Made by a program: the position numbers and the translations under genes
DNA from: a virus
Direction: 5' to 3' (one strand)
Length of the DNA: 63,902 nt
Virus record (IMG/VR): IMGVR_UViG_3300050821_008367
Span: 1 to 63,902 of that record
Part shown: piece by piece, positions 57,787 to 63,902 of the stretch
Numbering within the stretch: the stretch's first letter is position 1
How the letters are laid out: every line of letters begins with the position of its first letter
Notes under the pieces: generated by a model
Database searches by the model: none
What the model was told of the DNA's origin: nothing
What the model saw: the letters and a program-made list of their open reading frames with translations, nothing else

Positions 57787-58597
57787 GTTTTTCCTCCTGT
57801 GATCGGACAGGGAACAGGCCCTGCCATGAGTTGAGGATTGATTGTTCGAGCACAGCCGCCGGGCCATGCCCCTGTTTGCGTAATTTGTCGAGAGTTGAGA
57901 CCGCTATTTCCATCGCGCGTGCTGTCATCGGCTTTTTGTTGATTTTCCGCATAGCAACGTAGTCGGCCCAGATCTCAGCAGGGATCCAGTCAGGAAGGCG
58001 GAACTCTTCAGGTGAAGGCTTCTTGCTTTCAGGTTTACGACCAGTGGAGCCTGCCGTTTTTGCAGGCGGAGCAAGGGGTATTTGTATTTGGGGTTGTTCT
58101 TGAATTACTCCTACACCAACACCATCTCCTACACCAACACCTACACCTAGCGGAAATTTTCCAAAATCTTCAGAAATTTTCTGAAAAGGTTGATACGGAA
58201 GGCGGTTATCGTTACGCCACGCGAGAAGTCGATTTTGGAACTGATCGCGAACTTCCCGGCTTGGTGCGGGGGAATTGCGATCCTTCGCGGTTTTATACCG
58301 ACGGAGCCATTTTTCAGAAGTAGCGAATTCGCACCACCAAACCCCTGTAGTTTCTACCTGATACAGAATTGCCAGGCAGTTTTTCTCATATTCCTGAAAG
58401 ACCGCCCACAAAGTGTCCTTTTCGGGAGGTTTCTGAAAATTTCGGAAAATTTTTGAAATGACTGATTTGTAAGAGAGTTCCAGACGAGCGTAGCCATTTG
58501 CGCCAAGAAAACAGCGCGGCCAATAAAGCTGCGCGAGATCGCTGCAAGCAGCAAGTCGTTCACCGGAAAACAAGCCTTCTGGATCAATGATGGCCAC
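57494..58597 (-). CDS. Putative replication initiation protein
   Basis: 367 residues from GTG at 58597 (1-nt overlap with the upstream stop). FSGERLAACSDLAQLYWPRC suggests an N-terminal winged-helix region; a (GV)n linker near the middle and the segment EFRLPDWIPAEIWADYVAMR then LRKQGHGPAAVLEQSILNSW are features of phage O-like or primosomal proteins. The last about 97 residues overlap out of frame with paralogue B and are of low-complexity character, so the natural stop may have been lost. Family call is tentative. Confidence 0.6.
   Translation of the reverse strand: MAIIDPEGLFSGERLAACSDLAQLYWPRCFLGANGYARLELSYKSVISKIFRNFQKPPEKDTLWAVFQEYEKNCLAILYQVETTGVWWCEFATSEKWLRRYKTAKDRNSPAPSREVRDQFQNRLLAWRNDNRLPYQPFQKISEDFGKFPLGVGVGVGDGVGVGVIQEQPQIQIPLAPPAKTAGSTGRKPESKKPSPEEFRLPDWIPAEIWADYVAMRKINKKPMTARAMEIAVSTLDKLRKQGHGPAAVLEQSILNSWQGLFPVRSQEEKRGFTKQSVITGNIAATEEYIRNSREERSCGLGNGASLGLLRAPVDSGDTSVLLDRTGRPEPIPIGPRIQPGDQGSEILAERSGAARVVGRRDRSPNF
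58152..58456. repeat. AT-rich palindromic iterons, candidate origin
   Basis: Four copies of a (G/A)AAATTTTC palindrome: GGAAATTTTCC (58152-58162), CAGAAATTTTCTG (58171-58183), TGAAAATTTCGG (58434-58445) and GGAAAATTTTTGA (58444-58456). They occur in two AT-rich patches inside the replication gene, as lambda iterons lie in gene O. A nearby 6-bp minisatellite (58107-58148) encodes Gly-Val repeats. Confidence 0.4.
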
Positions 58598-58830
58598 TAG
58601 CCCACCCGCCAAACCCTGGTCCCGGCAACGCCGTTTTCTACGACCGAACGGCAGGTGTATTTTCCGCCATGCCTCTTGGCGCGATTGCACGCTTGGCCGG
58701 CAAAAATGTTGATCGCCTTATTTGGAACAAAGAAGGAATCCCCAATCTCCATCTGGTCCCAGGGATATTTGTAAAAACCACCATGGACGCGATTCCGCGG
58801 TGTTAACCGGACGCCGTAATCAACTTGCAT
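58597..58830 (-). CDS. Hypothetical phage protein (77 aa)
   Basis: 77 residues. KYPWDQMEIGDSFFVPNKAI, KRHGGKYTCRSV and GTRVWRV match small phage proteins whose conserved YPWxxMxVGDSF motif is common but of unknown function. First gene of the leftward replication operon. Confidence 0.65.
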   Translation of the reverse strand: MQVDYGVRLTPRNRVHGGFYKYPWDQMEIGDSFFVPNKAINIFAGQACNRAKRHGGKYTCRSVVENGVAGTRVWRVG

Positions 58831-59145
58831 TTCGGGAACGCTCCGCCATGTACCGGAGGCTGGTTTCAGGCAGGCCCAGCGCGGCGAGAGAGGTGCAGCG
58901 GGGGCTCACCGTCTCTCGTCAGTGAACCCACCATGTCCGGATCATGACTCCGGATTGCTGCGTGCAGTTTCTCGGTGGTCGAGGGGGTCTGCGAAAGTTA
59001 TTGAAGCATGACTTTGGGGGACTAAACGGACAATCTTCGGACCTTCAACACTACTGCTTAAAAATCCGTTACCTTCGAGGCAACCCTGGCGGGAATCCTG
59101 ATTTATATATGGGGCGCGAGCGGCCGGCGACCTTGGAGGTGATGC
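58831..59145. other. Intergenic control region between divergent operons
   Basis: About 315 bp between leftward replication genes and rightward genes toward the integrase. I see no well-supported gene; a 29-codon minus-strand frame ending at the 58830 start is possible. The region is mixed AT-rich and GC-rich, and probably holds promoters in both directions and perhaps the phage attachment site, but I could not identify either with confidence. Confidence 0.4.
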
Positions 59146-59379
59146 CTGGCGGAATCACGGAACGTCAGCCGCTCACATCCGAAGCGTACCAGCATCCTGG
59201 CCGATTACAACGATCGGTTTCCGCAATGGTGGTCAATAGAGCCAGGAATTCTTCTCACATCCGGGCGGGGTAACTACCGAATCGCGGGACGGTTTGAAAC
59301 TAAAGTACGGTACCGATGTGGACAAAAGTGTGACGGAGGTTTGGTGGACTATTCCGCACAAGTTATGGCGCTCTATTGA
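59146..59379 (+). CDS. Hypothetical protein with CTG start
   Basis: 77 residues if translation begins at CTG 59146, 6 nt after GGAGG; a TGA lies two codons upstream and no ATG/GTG/TTG is available near the start. Coding-like sequence follows: KRTSILADYNDRFPQWWSIE, GRGNYRIAGRFETKVRYRCG. Could be a gene truncated by a frameshift at its 5' end. Unknown function. Confidence 0.4.
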   Translation: MAESRNVSRSHPKRTSILADYNDRFPQWWSIEPGILLTSGRGNYRIAGRFETKVRYRCGQKCDGGLVDYSAQVMALY

Positions 59380-59446
59380 CTTACAGAAATGCTATGGTTG
59401 AGTCTTGAGGCCTACCTGTGGAACTTTCCCCTCCTGGACAAACCTC

Positions 59447-60511
59447 ATGCAAGAGAACAGCCGCCACGATTCAGGCTATATTGGGGCTCAACACACGCTA
59501 GGGCACGTAGATTGCCCGGCGTGTGAGGGTCTCCGTCAAATGCAGCTTCTTGATGCTTCACTCCCTTTTGTTGCCGCGGTTCGGATTTGGCTTACCAATC
59601 ATTCGCCTTACGTCCGGCCATCGACCCTTCGGATTTACAAGCAGTACGCCGGCCGCCTGGTGGATTTCTTTGGCCAACTGCCGCTGAAGGAATTCCACGT
59701 CGGCCATCTCAGGGCCTACCAGCGACACCGTCTCGAAAGGTGCGCGCCTCACCGGATCAACGGCGAGGTGATCAGTGTTTTGGGCCCAGTGCTCAAAGAG
59801 GCAAACCTCTGGCATCGGATCGGCGATGTCTACCGGCCGCTGCCGGTGCCAAAGAAGAAGGTGCGCCAGAACATGAGCCCCGAGGAGGAGCGCCGGCTTA
59901 TCGCCATTGCGCTTGATGCCTCGAAGCCGCGGCGGCTCCTGGCGGGGCACTGCTTGATAATCATGGCCAATACCGGGATGGGGTTTGGGGAGTTGCGGCA
60001 CCTGAAGCGCGAAGACGTGATCCTGAATGAGTCGAAGCCGTTCGTGACCGTGAATGAAGGCACGAAGAACGACTTCCGCATCCGCACCATCCCACTCAAC
60101 TGGCTGGCGCTCCGGTCGATGCGCTGGCTGCTCCACCGCTGGGAAGACATGGGCGGTTCAGAGCCGGTCGAGTACATCCTGCCGCGGCATGCGAGGCGTG
60201 GCGAAGATCCCAAAGCCAAGTTCATGCAGCCGATGGAAGGGATTCAGCAAGCCGCGAAGGGCATCCTGAAGGAAGCCGGGCTGGCCTCGATGGTGATTTA
60301 CGACATGCGGTCACACTTTGGTACCAAACTGCTGAGCGATCCGAATGTGTCGGACCAGCTTTTCGGGGAGATATTCGGCCACAGCGATACGCGCACCCGC
60401 GACCGTTACTCGAAGCAGCGCATGGAGAAGAAGTCGGTTGCGATCGATAAGCTGTGCCTTGAGGAAGCGCCGACGTCGCGGCTGATTGCGTTCCCTGGTG
60501 GACGAAAATAA
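59447..60511 (+). CDS. int: Tyrosine integrase
   Basis: 354 residues from ATG 59447 (TTG at 59405 possible). An HxxxCxxC zinc-like start (HVDCPACEG) precedes a SAM-like core-binding domain (IWLTNHSPYVRPSTLRIYKQ). The catalytic domain shows NTGMGFGELRHL (Arg I), EGTKNDFRIRTIPL (Lys), YDMRSHFGTKLL (Arg II, with Tyr replacing the usual first His), EIFGHSDTRTRDRYSK (His/Trp position and Tyr nucleophile). It mediates attP x attB recombination; a temperate life style follows. No excisionase gene was recognised. Confidence 0.92.
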   Translation: MQENSRHDSGYIGAQHTLGHVDCPACEGLRQMQLLDASLPFVAAVRIWLTNHSPYVRPSTLRIYKQYAGRLVDFFGQLPLKEFHVGHLRAYQRHRLERCAPHRINGEVISVLGPVLKEANLWHRIGDVYRPLPVPKKKVRQNMSPEEERRLIAIALDASKPRRLLAGHCLIIMANTGMGFGELRHLKREDVILNESKPFVTVNEGTKNDFRIRTIPLNWLALRSMRWLLHRWEDMGGSEPVEYILPRHARRGEDPKAKFMQPMEGIQQAAKGILKEAGLASMVIYDMRSHFGTKLLSDPNVSDQLFGEIFGHSDTRTRDRYSKQRMEKKSVAIDKLCLEEAPTSRLIAFPGGRK

Positions 60512-60528
60512 TTATTCTCCGATTTCAC

Positions 60529-60557
60529 TTGACTGCAAACAGCAGGCATGAGAATGT
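60529..60557 (+). promoter_or_regulatory. Candidate promoter for HTH regulator
   Basis: TTGACT (60529-60534), 17-nt spacer, extended TGA-GAATGT (60552-60557). The expected start site falls in the TTATCAA box at 60560-60566. Confidence 0.4.
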
Positions 60558-60559
60558 GG

Positions 60560-60566
60560 TTATCAA
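60560..60566 (-). promoter_or_regulatory. TTGATAA box at start of HTH gene
   Basis: TTATCAA within TGTGGTTATCAACACA, which has a TGTG/CACA dyad. It lies between the candidate -10 and the ATG at 60571, a textbook position for an autorepressing operator. Confidence 0.45.
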
Positions 60567-60570
60567 CACA

Positions 60571-60777
60571 ATGAAGACTCAGTACACACTGGCAGAGGTT
60601 GTCGAACTCCTCAAGAGAGCAAAGGGCGAAAAGACCCAGCGCGCTTTCGCGACGGAGGTCGGTATATCGAACCAGTTTCTGTGGCAGATACTGAATGGGC
60701 AACGCACTCCCAGCGATGTCGTTCTTCGGTACCTGGGACTTGAGTCCGGATACGTACGCCGCAAAACCGCAGCGTAG
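60571..60777 (+). CDS. Small XRE-like HTH regulator beside integrase
   Basis: 68 residues (MKTQYTLAEVVELLKRAKGE...). TQRAFATEVGISNQFLWQIL then NGQRTPSDVVLRYLGLE is an XRE-type helix-turn-helix; the protein lacks any other domain. Its position next to the integrase and with a TTGATAA box at its start makes it the leading candidate for the lysogeny regulator that binds the dispersed heptamer. Confidence 0.8.
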   Translation: MKTQYTLAEVVELLKRAKGEKTQRAFATEVGISNQFLWQILNGQRTPSDVVLRYLGLESGYVRRKTAA

Positions 60778-60966
60778 ACAGCACCATAACCGAGGCGTTT
60801 GATGATTGGCTCTCCGGCAAAAATCGTTGTAGGCTCGAAACCACAAGAATCTCCGCGGATCTTGAGGTTTGGGCTGTCGGAAACCGCAGAAGTTTACGCC
60901 CGCCAGATTTCAACGCCATAAGGCGCAGAACCAAAGCGGTCCGAGGGATTGGAGCCCTCTTCCCGA

Positions 60967-61254
60967 ATGCGTTACCCATCTTTCTATCCCAGCGATCCCG
61001 AGAAGCACGCCGAACAGGTCGCCCTGGCGCTAGCCCAGCTTGCCCGGCGCGCCGAAAAAGAGCGCAAGGCCCGGCAGCGCCAGTTGGACACGCCCGGCGG
61101 CCGGCTCTGGCGCACCATCTACACCCGCTTCCATGAGATCGAGGCACCCGACATGGTGCCGGTCCACACGGCCACATGCCCGAACTGCGGCTGGGAAGGC
61201 TGCACCGACTGCGCCAACGGGATTGCGCCCGGCGGCGCCATGGGAGGCCTGTGA
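60967..61254 (+). CDS. Zinc-binding hypothetical protein
   Basis: 95 residues (MRYPSFYPSDPEKHAEQVAL...). Charged helix, then ATCPNCGWEGCTDCANG, a four-Cys zinc site. TGATG overlap with the next gene. An in-frame TTG at 60949 is an alternative start. The 190 bp upstream of it contain no other gene I can support. Confidence 0.6.
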   Translation: MRYPSFYPSDPEKHAEQVALALAQLARRAEKERKARQRQLDTPGGRLWRTIYTRFHEIEAPDMVPVHTATCPNCGWEGCTDCANGIAPGGAMGGL

Positions 61255-61661
61255 TGCCAGTTCCCGCCTGCCCCACCTGCAGCAATCCGCACGACCCGGC
61301 GATTGAGTGTCGGCTTGAAGCCCGCCAGTCCATGGCTGAATTCCGCCTGTCGGTAATGCTGGCCGATATCGAGGAAGCGGACGCAAAGCTTGAAACGCTG
61401 CGGACACAGGAAACGGAAGTCCGCGCGATCCTGGTGGCCGCTCTCGGGACACTGGCCTACCGCGCCGAGGAAGCGAAGTTCCGGTTCGAGACCGGCCAAT
61501 GGGCCGACCTTCGGAACCACAACGAGGACCTCGCGAAGGCTGCCCTGACGGTCGGCAATGCCCAAGCAGCGCACGCCGCGATCCTGGACTACATCGCCAC
61601 GGCGGAAGACGAAAAGACGGCGGCCGAGGTTGTGTTCAACGCCATGAAGGCGGGTGCGTGA
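61254..61661 (+). CDS. Coiled-coil hypothetical protein with N-terminal CxxC
   Basis: 135 residues. MPVPACPTCSNPHDPAIECR begins with three Cys, followed by a long helical region (MLADIEEADAKLETLRTQET...). Overlaps the next gene by TGATG. Unknown. Confidence 0.6.
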   Translation: MPVPACPTCSNPHDPAIECRLEARQSMAEFRLSVMLADIEEADAKLETLRTQETEVRAILVAALGTLAYRAEEAKFRFETGQWADLRNHNEDLAKAALTVGNAQAAHAAILDYIATAEDEKTAAEVVFNAMKAGA

Positions 61662-61885
61662 TGCATCACCGCAACGCCATCCACGGCATCGTCTTCGGGC
61701 TGATCCTCGAAGTCACTTTCGTGGTCGCCATCTGTCTGGCGCTCAGCGCCTACCACTTTGTGCGCCCCATTCTGCGTTTGCCGGTAATCGACACCCTTCA
61801 CGCAGCAGTGCTGGCGTTCATCTGCGGGTTCCTAACCTGCGCCGTCCCGGTGTGGATCGCGGTGCGGAAAGGAGACAGCCGCTAA
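61661..61885 (+). CDS. Two-span membrane protein
   Basis: 74 residues. Two hydrophobic helices (IVFGLILEVTFVVAICLALS and AVLAFICGFLTCAVPVWIAV) and a basic C-terminus RKGDSR. TAATG overlap with a 34-residue membrane peptide. Function unknown. Confidence 0.55.
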   Translation: MHHRNAIHGIVFGLILEVTFVVAICLALSAYHFVRPILRLPVIDTLHAAVLAFICGFLTCAVPVWIAVRKGDSR

Positions 61886-61989
61886 TGTCGCTTCTGCTCA
61901 TTTTTTCAATTCCGACGTTCATCGCCGTCGCGCTCTGCATCTGGCGCTACACCGCCGATGTTATCGAGCCGCGCATGGGGGCCGAATAA
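61885..61989 (+). CDS. Small membrane peptide (34 aa)
   Basis: 34 residues: MSLLLIFSIPTFIAVALCIW then a short polar end (RYTADVIEPRMGAE). One membrane helix. Overlaps the previous gene and is followed immediately by GTG of the next. Confidence 0.45.
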   Translation: MSLLLIFSIPTFIAVALCIWRYTADVIEPRMGAE

Positions 61990-62190
61990 GTGATTGCCCT
62001 CAACTCAGCCGCGCTGTGCCTGGATTGCAAAACGATCTTCGCCGGCCTGTCGAAACCCTGTCCCGCCTGCGCCTCGGCTAACAGTATGGCGCTTGCCCCT
62101 GTGCTCAACCGTGAAACGGATGGGTGCGCAACGGAAGCCGAAGTCAACCAAGGAGCCGAAAGCTATGTCTACCAACCCTGCCAATCCTGA
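61990..62190 (+). CDS. Small Cys-containing protein
   Basis: 66 residues from GTG (IALNSAALCLDCKTIFAGLS). CLDC and CPAC give a zinc ribbon. Its end overlaps the next gene by 26 nt. Unknown function. Confidence 0.5.
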   Translation: MIALNSAALCLDCKTIFAGLSKPCPACASANSMALAPVLNRETDGCATEAEVNQGAESYVYQPCQS

Positions 62191-63250
62191 ATATCTGCGC
62201 CCGGGTGAGGACGAAGAGGATGTCGAAGAGATCGAATCGTCATCCGCCCTGACTGCGATCGAGGAAGCTGACCGGTCGCACATGATCCGGACCGCCAAGC
62301 AGAATCCCCGCAGCATCACCAAGTTCATCACCGACCTGAAGGAAATCGCCTGCTTCAACCAGCAGACCGCGATGGAGATGATGTACTCCGTCCCGCGTGA
62401 CGGCAAGCAGCTTATCGGGCCATCGATCGGGTTCGCCGAAGCCGCGCTCGCCGTATGGGGCAATGCCCGCGCCGGGTCCGAAGTAGTCGAAACCAACCCA
62501 CATGAAGGCTATGTGGTCGCAGAAGGCCGCTTCTACGACTGCGAAAAGAACGTGGGGCGCGCCATCCGCAAGCGCCGGCGGATCGTGGCAAAGAAGATCA
62601 CGCCCGATTCGATCCAGGTGACCGGCGACGCGGCGTGCTCAATTGCCACGCGCGAAGCCATCCTGCGCAGCATCCCAAAGCCGTTGTGGAAGCCAGTGTG
62701 GGAACAGGCGAAGGAGACCGCGCTCGGCAAAGCAATGAGCGTCGATCAGGCCCGCAACGCCCTGGTGGACGTGTTCAAGAAGATGGGCATCACTGAGGTT
62801 CAACTGTGCAACGCGCTGCAGGTGGCCGGCATTGCCGACATCGGCGGCGACGAGATCATCGCGCTGCAGGCATGGAAGAAGCAGCTGAACGAAAAGCAGT
62901 GCACCCTCGAGGACCTGTTCGGCTCGCCGCTTGATGCCGAGATCGAGCAGATCATGAACGACCTGCAGTGGAGTTCGACCAAAAAGAACATGAGCCGCGA
63001 TGCCTACAAGGGCCGCCGCGAAGAGCATTTGGCTTACCTGAAGCAACAGGCCGCGGCTGCCGGCAAGACGGTCACCGAGAAGGTCACGCCGATCAAGCAG
63101 ACCGAACCGAAGCCGGAAGCGACAGCCGAGACCAAGCAGGAAGTCGTTCAACAGGAAAGCAAGCCTTTGGTTGACACGGTTGACAAACAGCCCGAAAAGG
63201 GCAAACAGGAGCCGCCCGCCAAAAAGCAGCGCGCAATCAATTGGTCATAG
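62165..63250 (+). CDS. Recombination-associated phage protein
   Basis: 361 residues from ATG, AAGGAG 9 nt upstream. MEMMYSVPRDGKQLIGPSIG then FAEAALAVWGNARAGSEVVE and VVAEGRFYDCEKNVGRAIRK match a widespread phage protein usually encoded just before a PD-(D/E)XK exonuclease. The C-terminal 60 residues are Lys/Glu/Pro-rich and disordered. Here the exonuclease at 302-1444 follows across the joined ends, with one repeat-protein gene between. An annealing role has been suspected for such proteins but I cannot show it from sequence. Confidence 0.7.
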   Translation: MSTNPANPEYLRPGEDEEDVEEIESSSALTAIEEADRSHMIRTAKQNPRSITKFITDLKEIACFNQQTAMEMMYSVPRDGKQLIGPSIGFAEAALAVWGNARAGSEVVETNPHEGYVVAEGRFYDCEKNVGRAIRKRRRIVAKKITPDSIQVTGDAACSIATREAILRSIPKPLWKPVWEQAKETALGKAMSVDQARNALVDVFKKMGITEVQLCNALQVAGIADIGGDEIIALQAWKKQLNEKQCTLEDLFGSPLDAEIEQIMNDLQWSSTKKNMSRDAYKGRREEHLAYLKQQAAAAGKTVTEKVTPIKQTEPKPEATAETKQEVVQQESKPLVDTVDKQPEKGKQEPPAKKQRAINWS

Positions 63251-63254
63251 GTTT

Positions 63255-63338
63255 CCGCAGAGCGACCAGGCTCCGGCGATTCTGCGGGAAAAGGAGCGGG
63301 AGTTAGTGCACCCGAGGTAACGCCCGGGACTCCCGCTC
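63255..63338 (+). other. Two consecutive hairpins, possible structured RNA
   Basis: CCGCAG/CTGCGG (63255-63260 with 63282-63287) is followed by a 10-bp stem GAGCGGGAGT/ACTCCCGCTC (63294-63303 with 63329-63338) whose loop may form CCCG/CGGG. Lies in the 120-bp gap before the repeat-protein gene. No T-run follows on the plus strand, so not a simple terminator. Confidence 0.45.
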
Positions 63339-63370
63339 AACACAAAGGCCGCTGTTGGAGGCGGCGAGAG

Positions 63371-63902
63371 ATGGAAGAAAAGGCAATCATCATTCCGATT
63401 CATCAATGGACCAACGGCGGCGATGAAGTCCTGGTCGTACGGTTCGTGGACAAGCAGGGGCGATCTGCCTCGAAACGCTTGCAGGACGGTCGCTCGGTAG
63501 ATGCGGCTCCGTTTCAGCACCCGATAACCGTAGGCGAATCTGTCACCGCGCCCGACTGGGACCCGCGCGGCGTGTGCGGTGGCGGAATTCATGGCTGGCC
63601 GTGGGCCATGAGCCTCGGTGCCGGAAAGGACCCCGATTGGGGCGCGCTGTGGCAGGTATATGGCGTGAAGCCAGAGGACATCGTTCCGGTTGAAAGTGAC
63701 GGCAAGATCAAGTTCCGCACCGGCATCTTGCGCCACATTGGGACCTGGAACACGGCGACAGATTTCGTTCTCCGTGGCCAGATGGCTTGGGTCCATGCCT
63801 CTGCGAGTGGCGCGGCGAGCGCAACTGGTTGGAGTGGCGCGGCGAGCGCAACTGGTGAGAGGGGCGCGGCGAGCGCAACTGGTGAGAGGGGCGCGGCGAG
63901 CG
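63371..63902 (+). CDS. N-terminal part of GAASATG-repeat protein (continues at window start)
   Basis: Starts MEEKAIIIPIHQWTNGGDEV; continues past the end of the window into 3-305 for a total of 246 residues. The N-terminal 145 residues (PDWDPRGVCGGGIHGWPW, GALWQVYGVKPEDIV) resemble the domain that precedes xASATG repeats in DUF7666-like phage proteins. The repeats then begin (HASASGAASATGW). Unknown role; expressed with early and recombination genes. Confidence 0.85.
   Translation, partial: MEEKAIIIPIHQWTNGGDEVLVVRFVDKQGRSASKRLQDGRSVDAAPFQHPITVGESVTAPDWDPRGVCGGGIHGWPWAMSLGAGKDPDWGALWQVYGVKPEDIVPVESDGKIKFRTGILRHIGTWNTATDFVLRGQMAWVHASASGAASATGWSGAASATGERGAASATGERGAAS
63807..63902. repeat. Right copy of 96-bp terminal direct repeat
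   Basis: Identical to bases 1-96. See the left copy for interpretation. Confidence 0.95.

Noticed and set aside
58924-59145. Possible attP core near the integrase
   Set aside because: Without a host sequence to compare, and with no obvious tRNA-like segment or arm-type repeats, I could not support a specific site.

Overview
The window is a complete or nearly complete genome of a temperate, contractile-tailed (myovirus-like) bacteriophage, about 63.8 kb and GC-rich (roughly 60% by eye). Its first 96 bases are repeated exactly as its last 96. One gene, which carries a 9-residue tandem repeat, reads continuously across the joined ends, so the true molecule is circular or circularly permuted. 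A tyrosine integrase, small XRE-type regulators and a CRP/FNR-like regulator indicate a lysogenic life style. I could not establish the host. Sec-type signal peptides with AxA cleavage sites and many zinc-ribbon proteins fit a Gram-negative soil or aquatic bacterium. An acidobacterial host is only a weak guess from the style of the secreted proteins.

Layout. (1) About 59.1 kb through the joined ends to 13.85 kb, plus strand: integrase, small HTH regulator, small membrane and zinc proteins, a recombination-associated protein, the repeat protein, then a tightly overlapped early and DNA-metabolism operon (PD-(D/E)XK nuclease, deoxyribosyltransferase-like enzyme, DnaQ-like exonuclease, SbcC/Rad50-like ATPase, ASCH protein, regulators, two HNH nucleases, DnaB helicase, a helicase-DNA methyltransferase fusion). 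(2) 13.9-18.3 kb, minus strand: HAD/MazG-like fusion, HTH-metallophosphoesterase, small membrane proteins and a GH24 endolysin (lysis cassette). (3) 18.4-26.3 kb, minus strand: four large or medium proteins that all start with Sec signal peptides, including a pectate-lyase-type beta-helix, a LamG-like protein and an SGNH esterase. (4) 26.6-41.3 kb, minus strand: P2-like tail and baseplate (I, J, W, V, D, X, U, tape measure, chaperones, tube, sheath, terminator proteins) with an OB-fold insertion gene and an HNH nuclease inserted. (5) 41.3-47.1 kb, minus strand: head genes (connector, major capsid, XkdF-type protease-scaffold). (6) 47.3-50.9 kb, minus strand: small regulatory and zinc proteins and the CRP-like regulator. 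(7) 51-55.9 kb, plus strand: terminase, portal and MuF. (8) 55.8-58.8 kb, minus strand: two helicase-loader-like paralogues and a replication protein whose gene contains AT-rich iteron-like palindromes.

The most interesting unexplained signal is the 7-mer TTGATAA (reverse TTATCAA). I find it about 27 times, all between 17.6 and 60.6 kb and none in the first 17.5 kb, where roughly 2-3 would be expected by chance genome-wide. Copies sit in the loops of two rho-independent terminators, over stop codons, at the divergent promoter region near 50.9 kb and over the predicted start site of the HTH gene beside the integrase. This resembles a dispersed operator or 'stoperator' system. Other highlights are a heptamer A AAA AAA in perfect slippery register that could fuse portal to MuF, the signal-peptide-bearing fibre-like module, a tail sheath with a large inserted beta-rich domain, and a candidate origin inside the replication gene.
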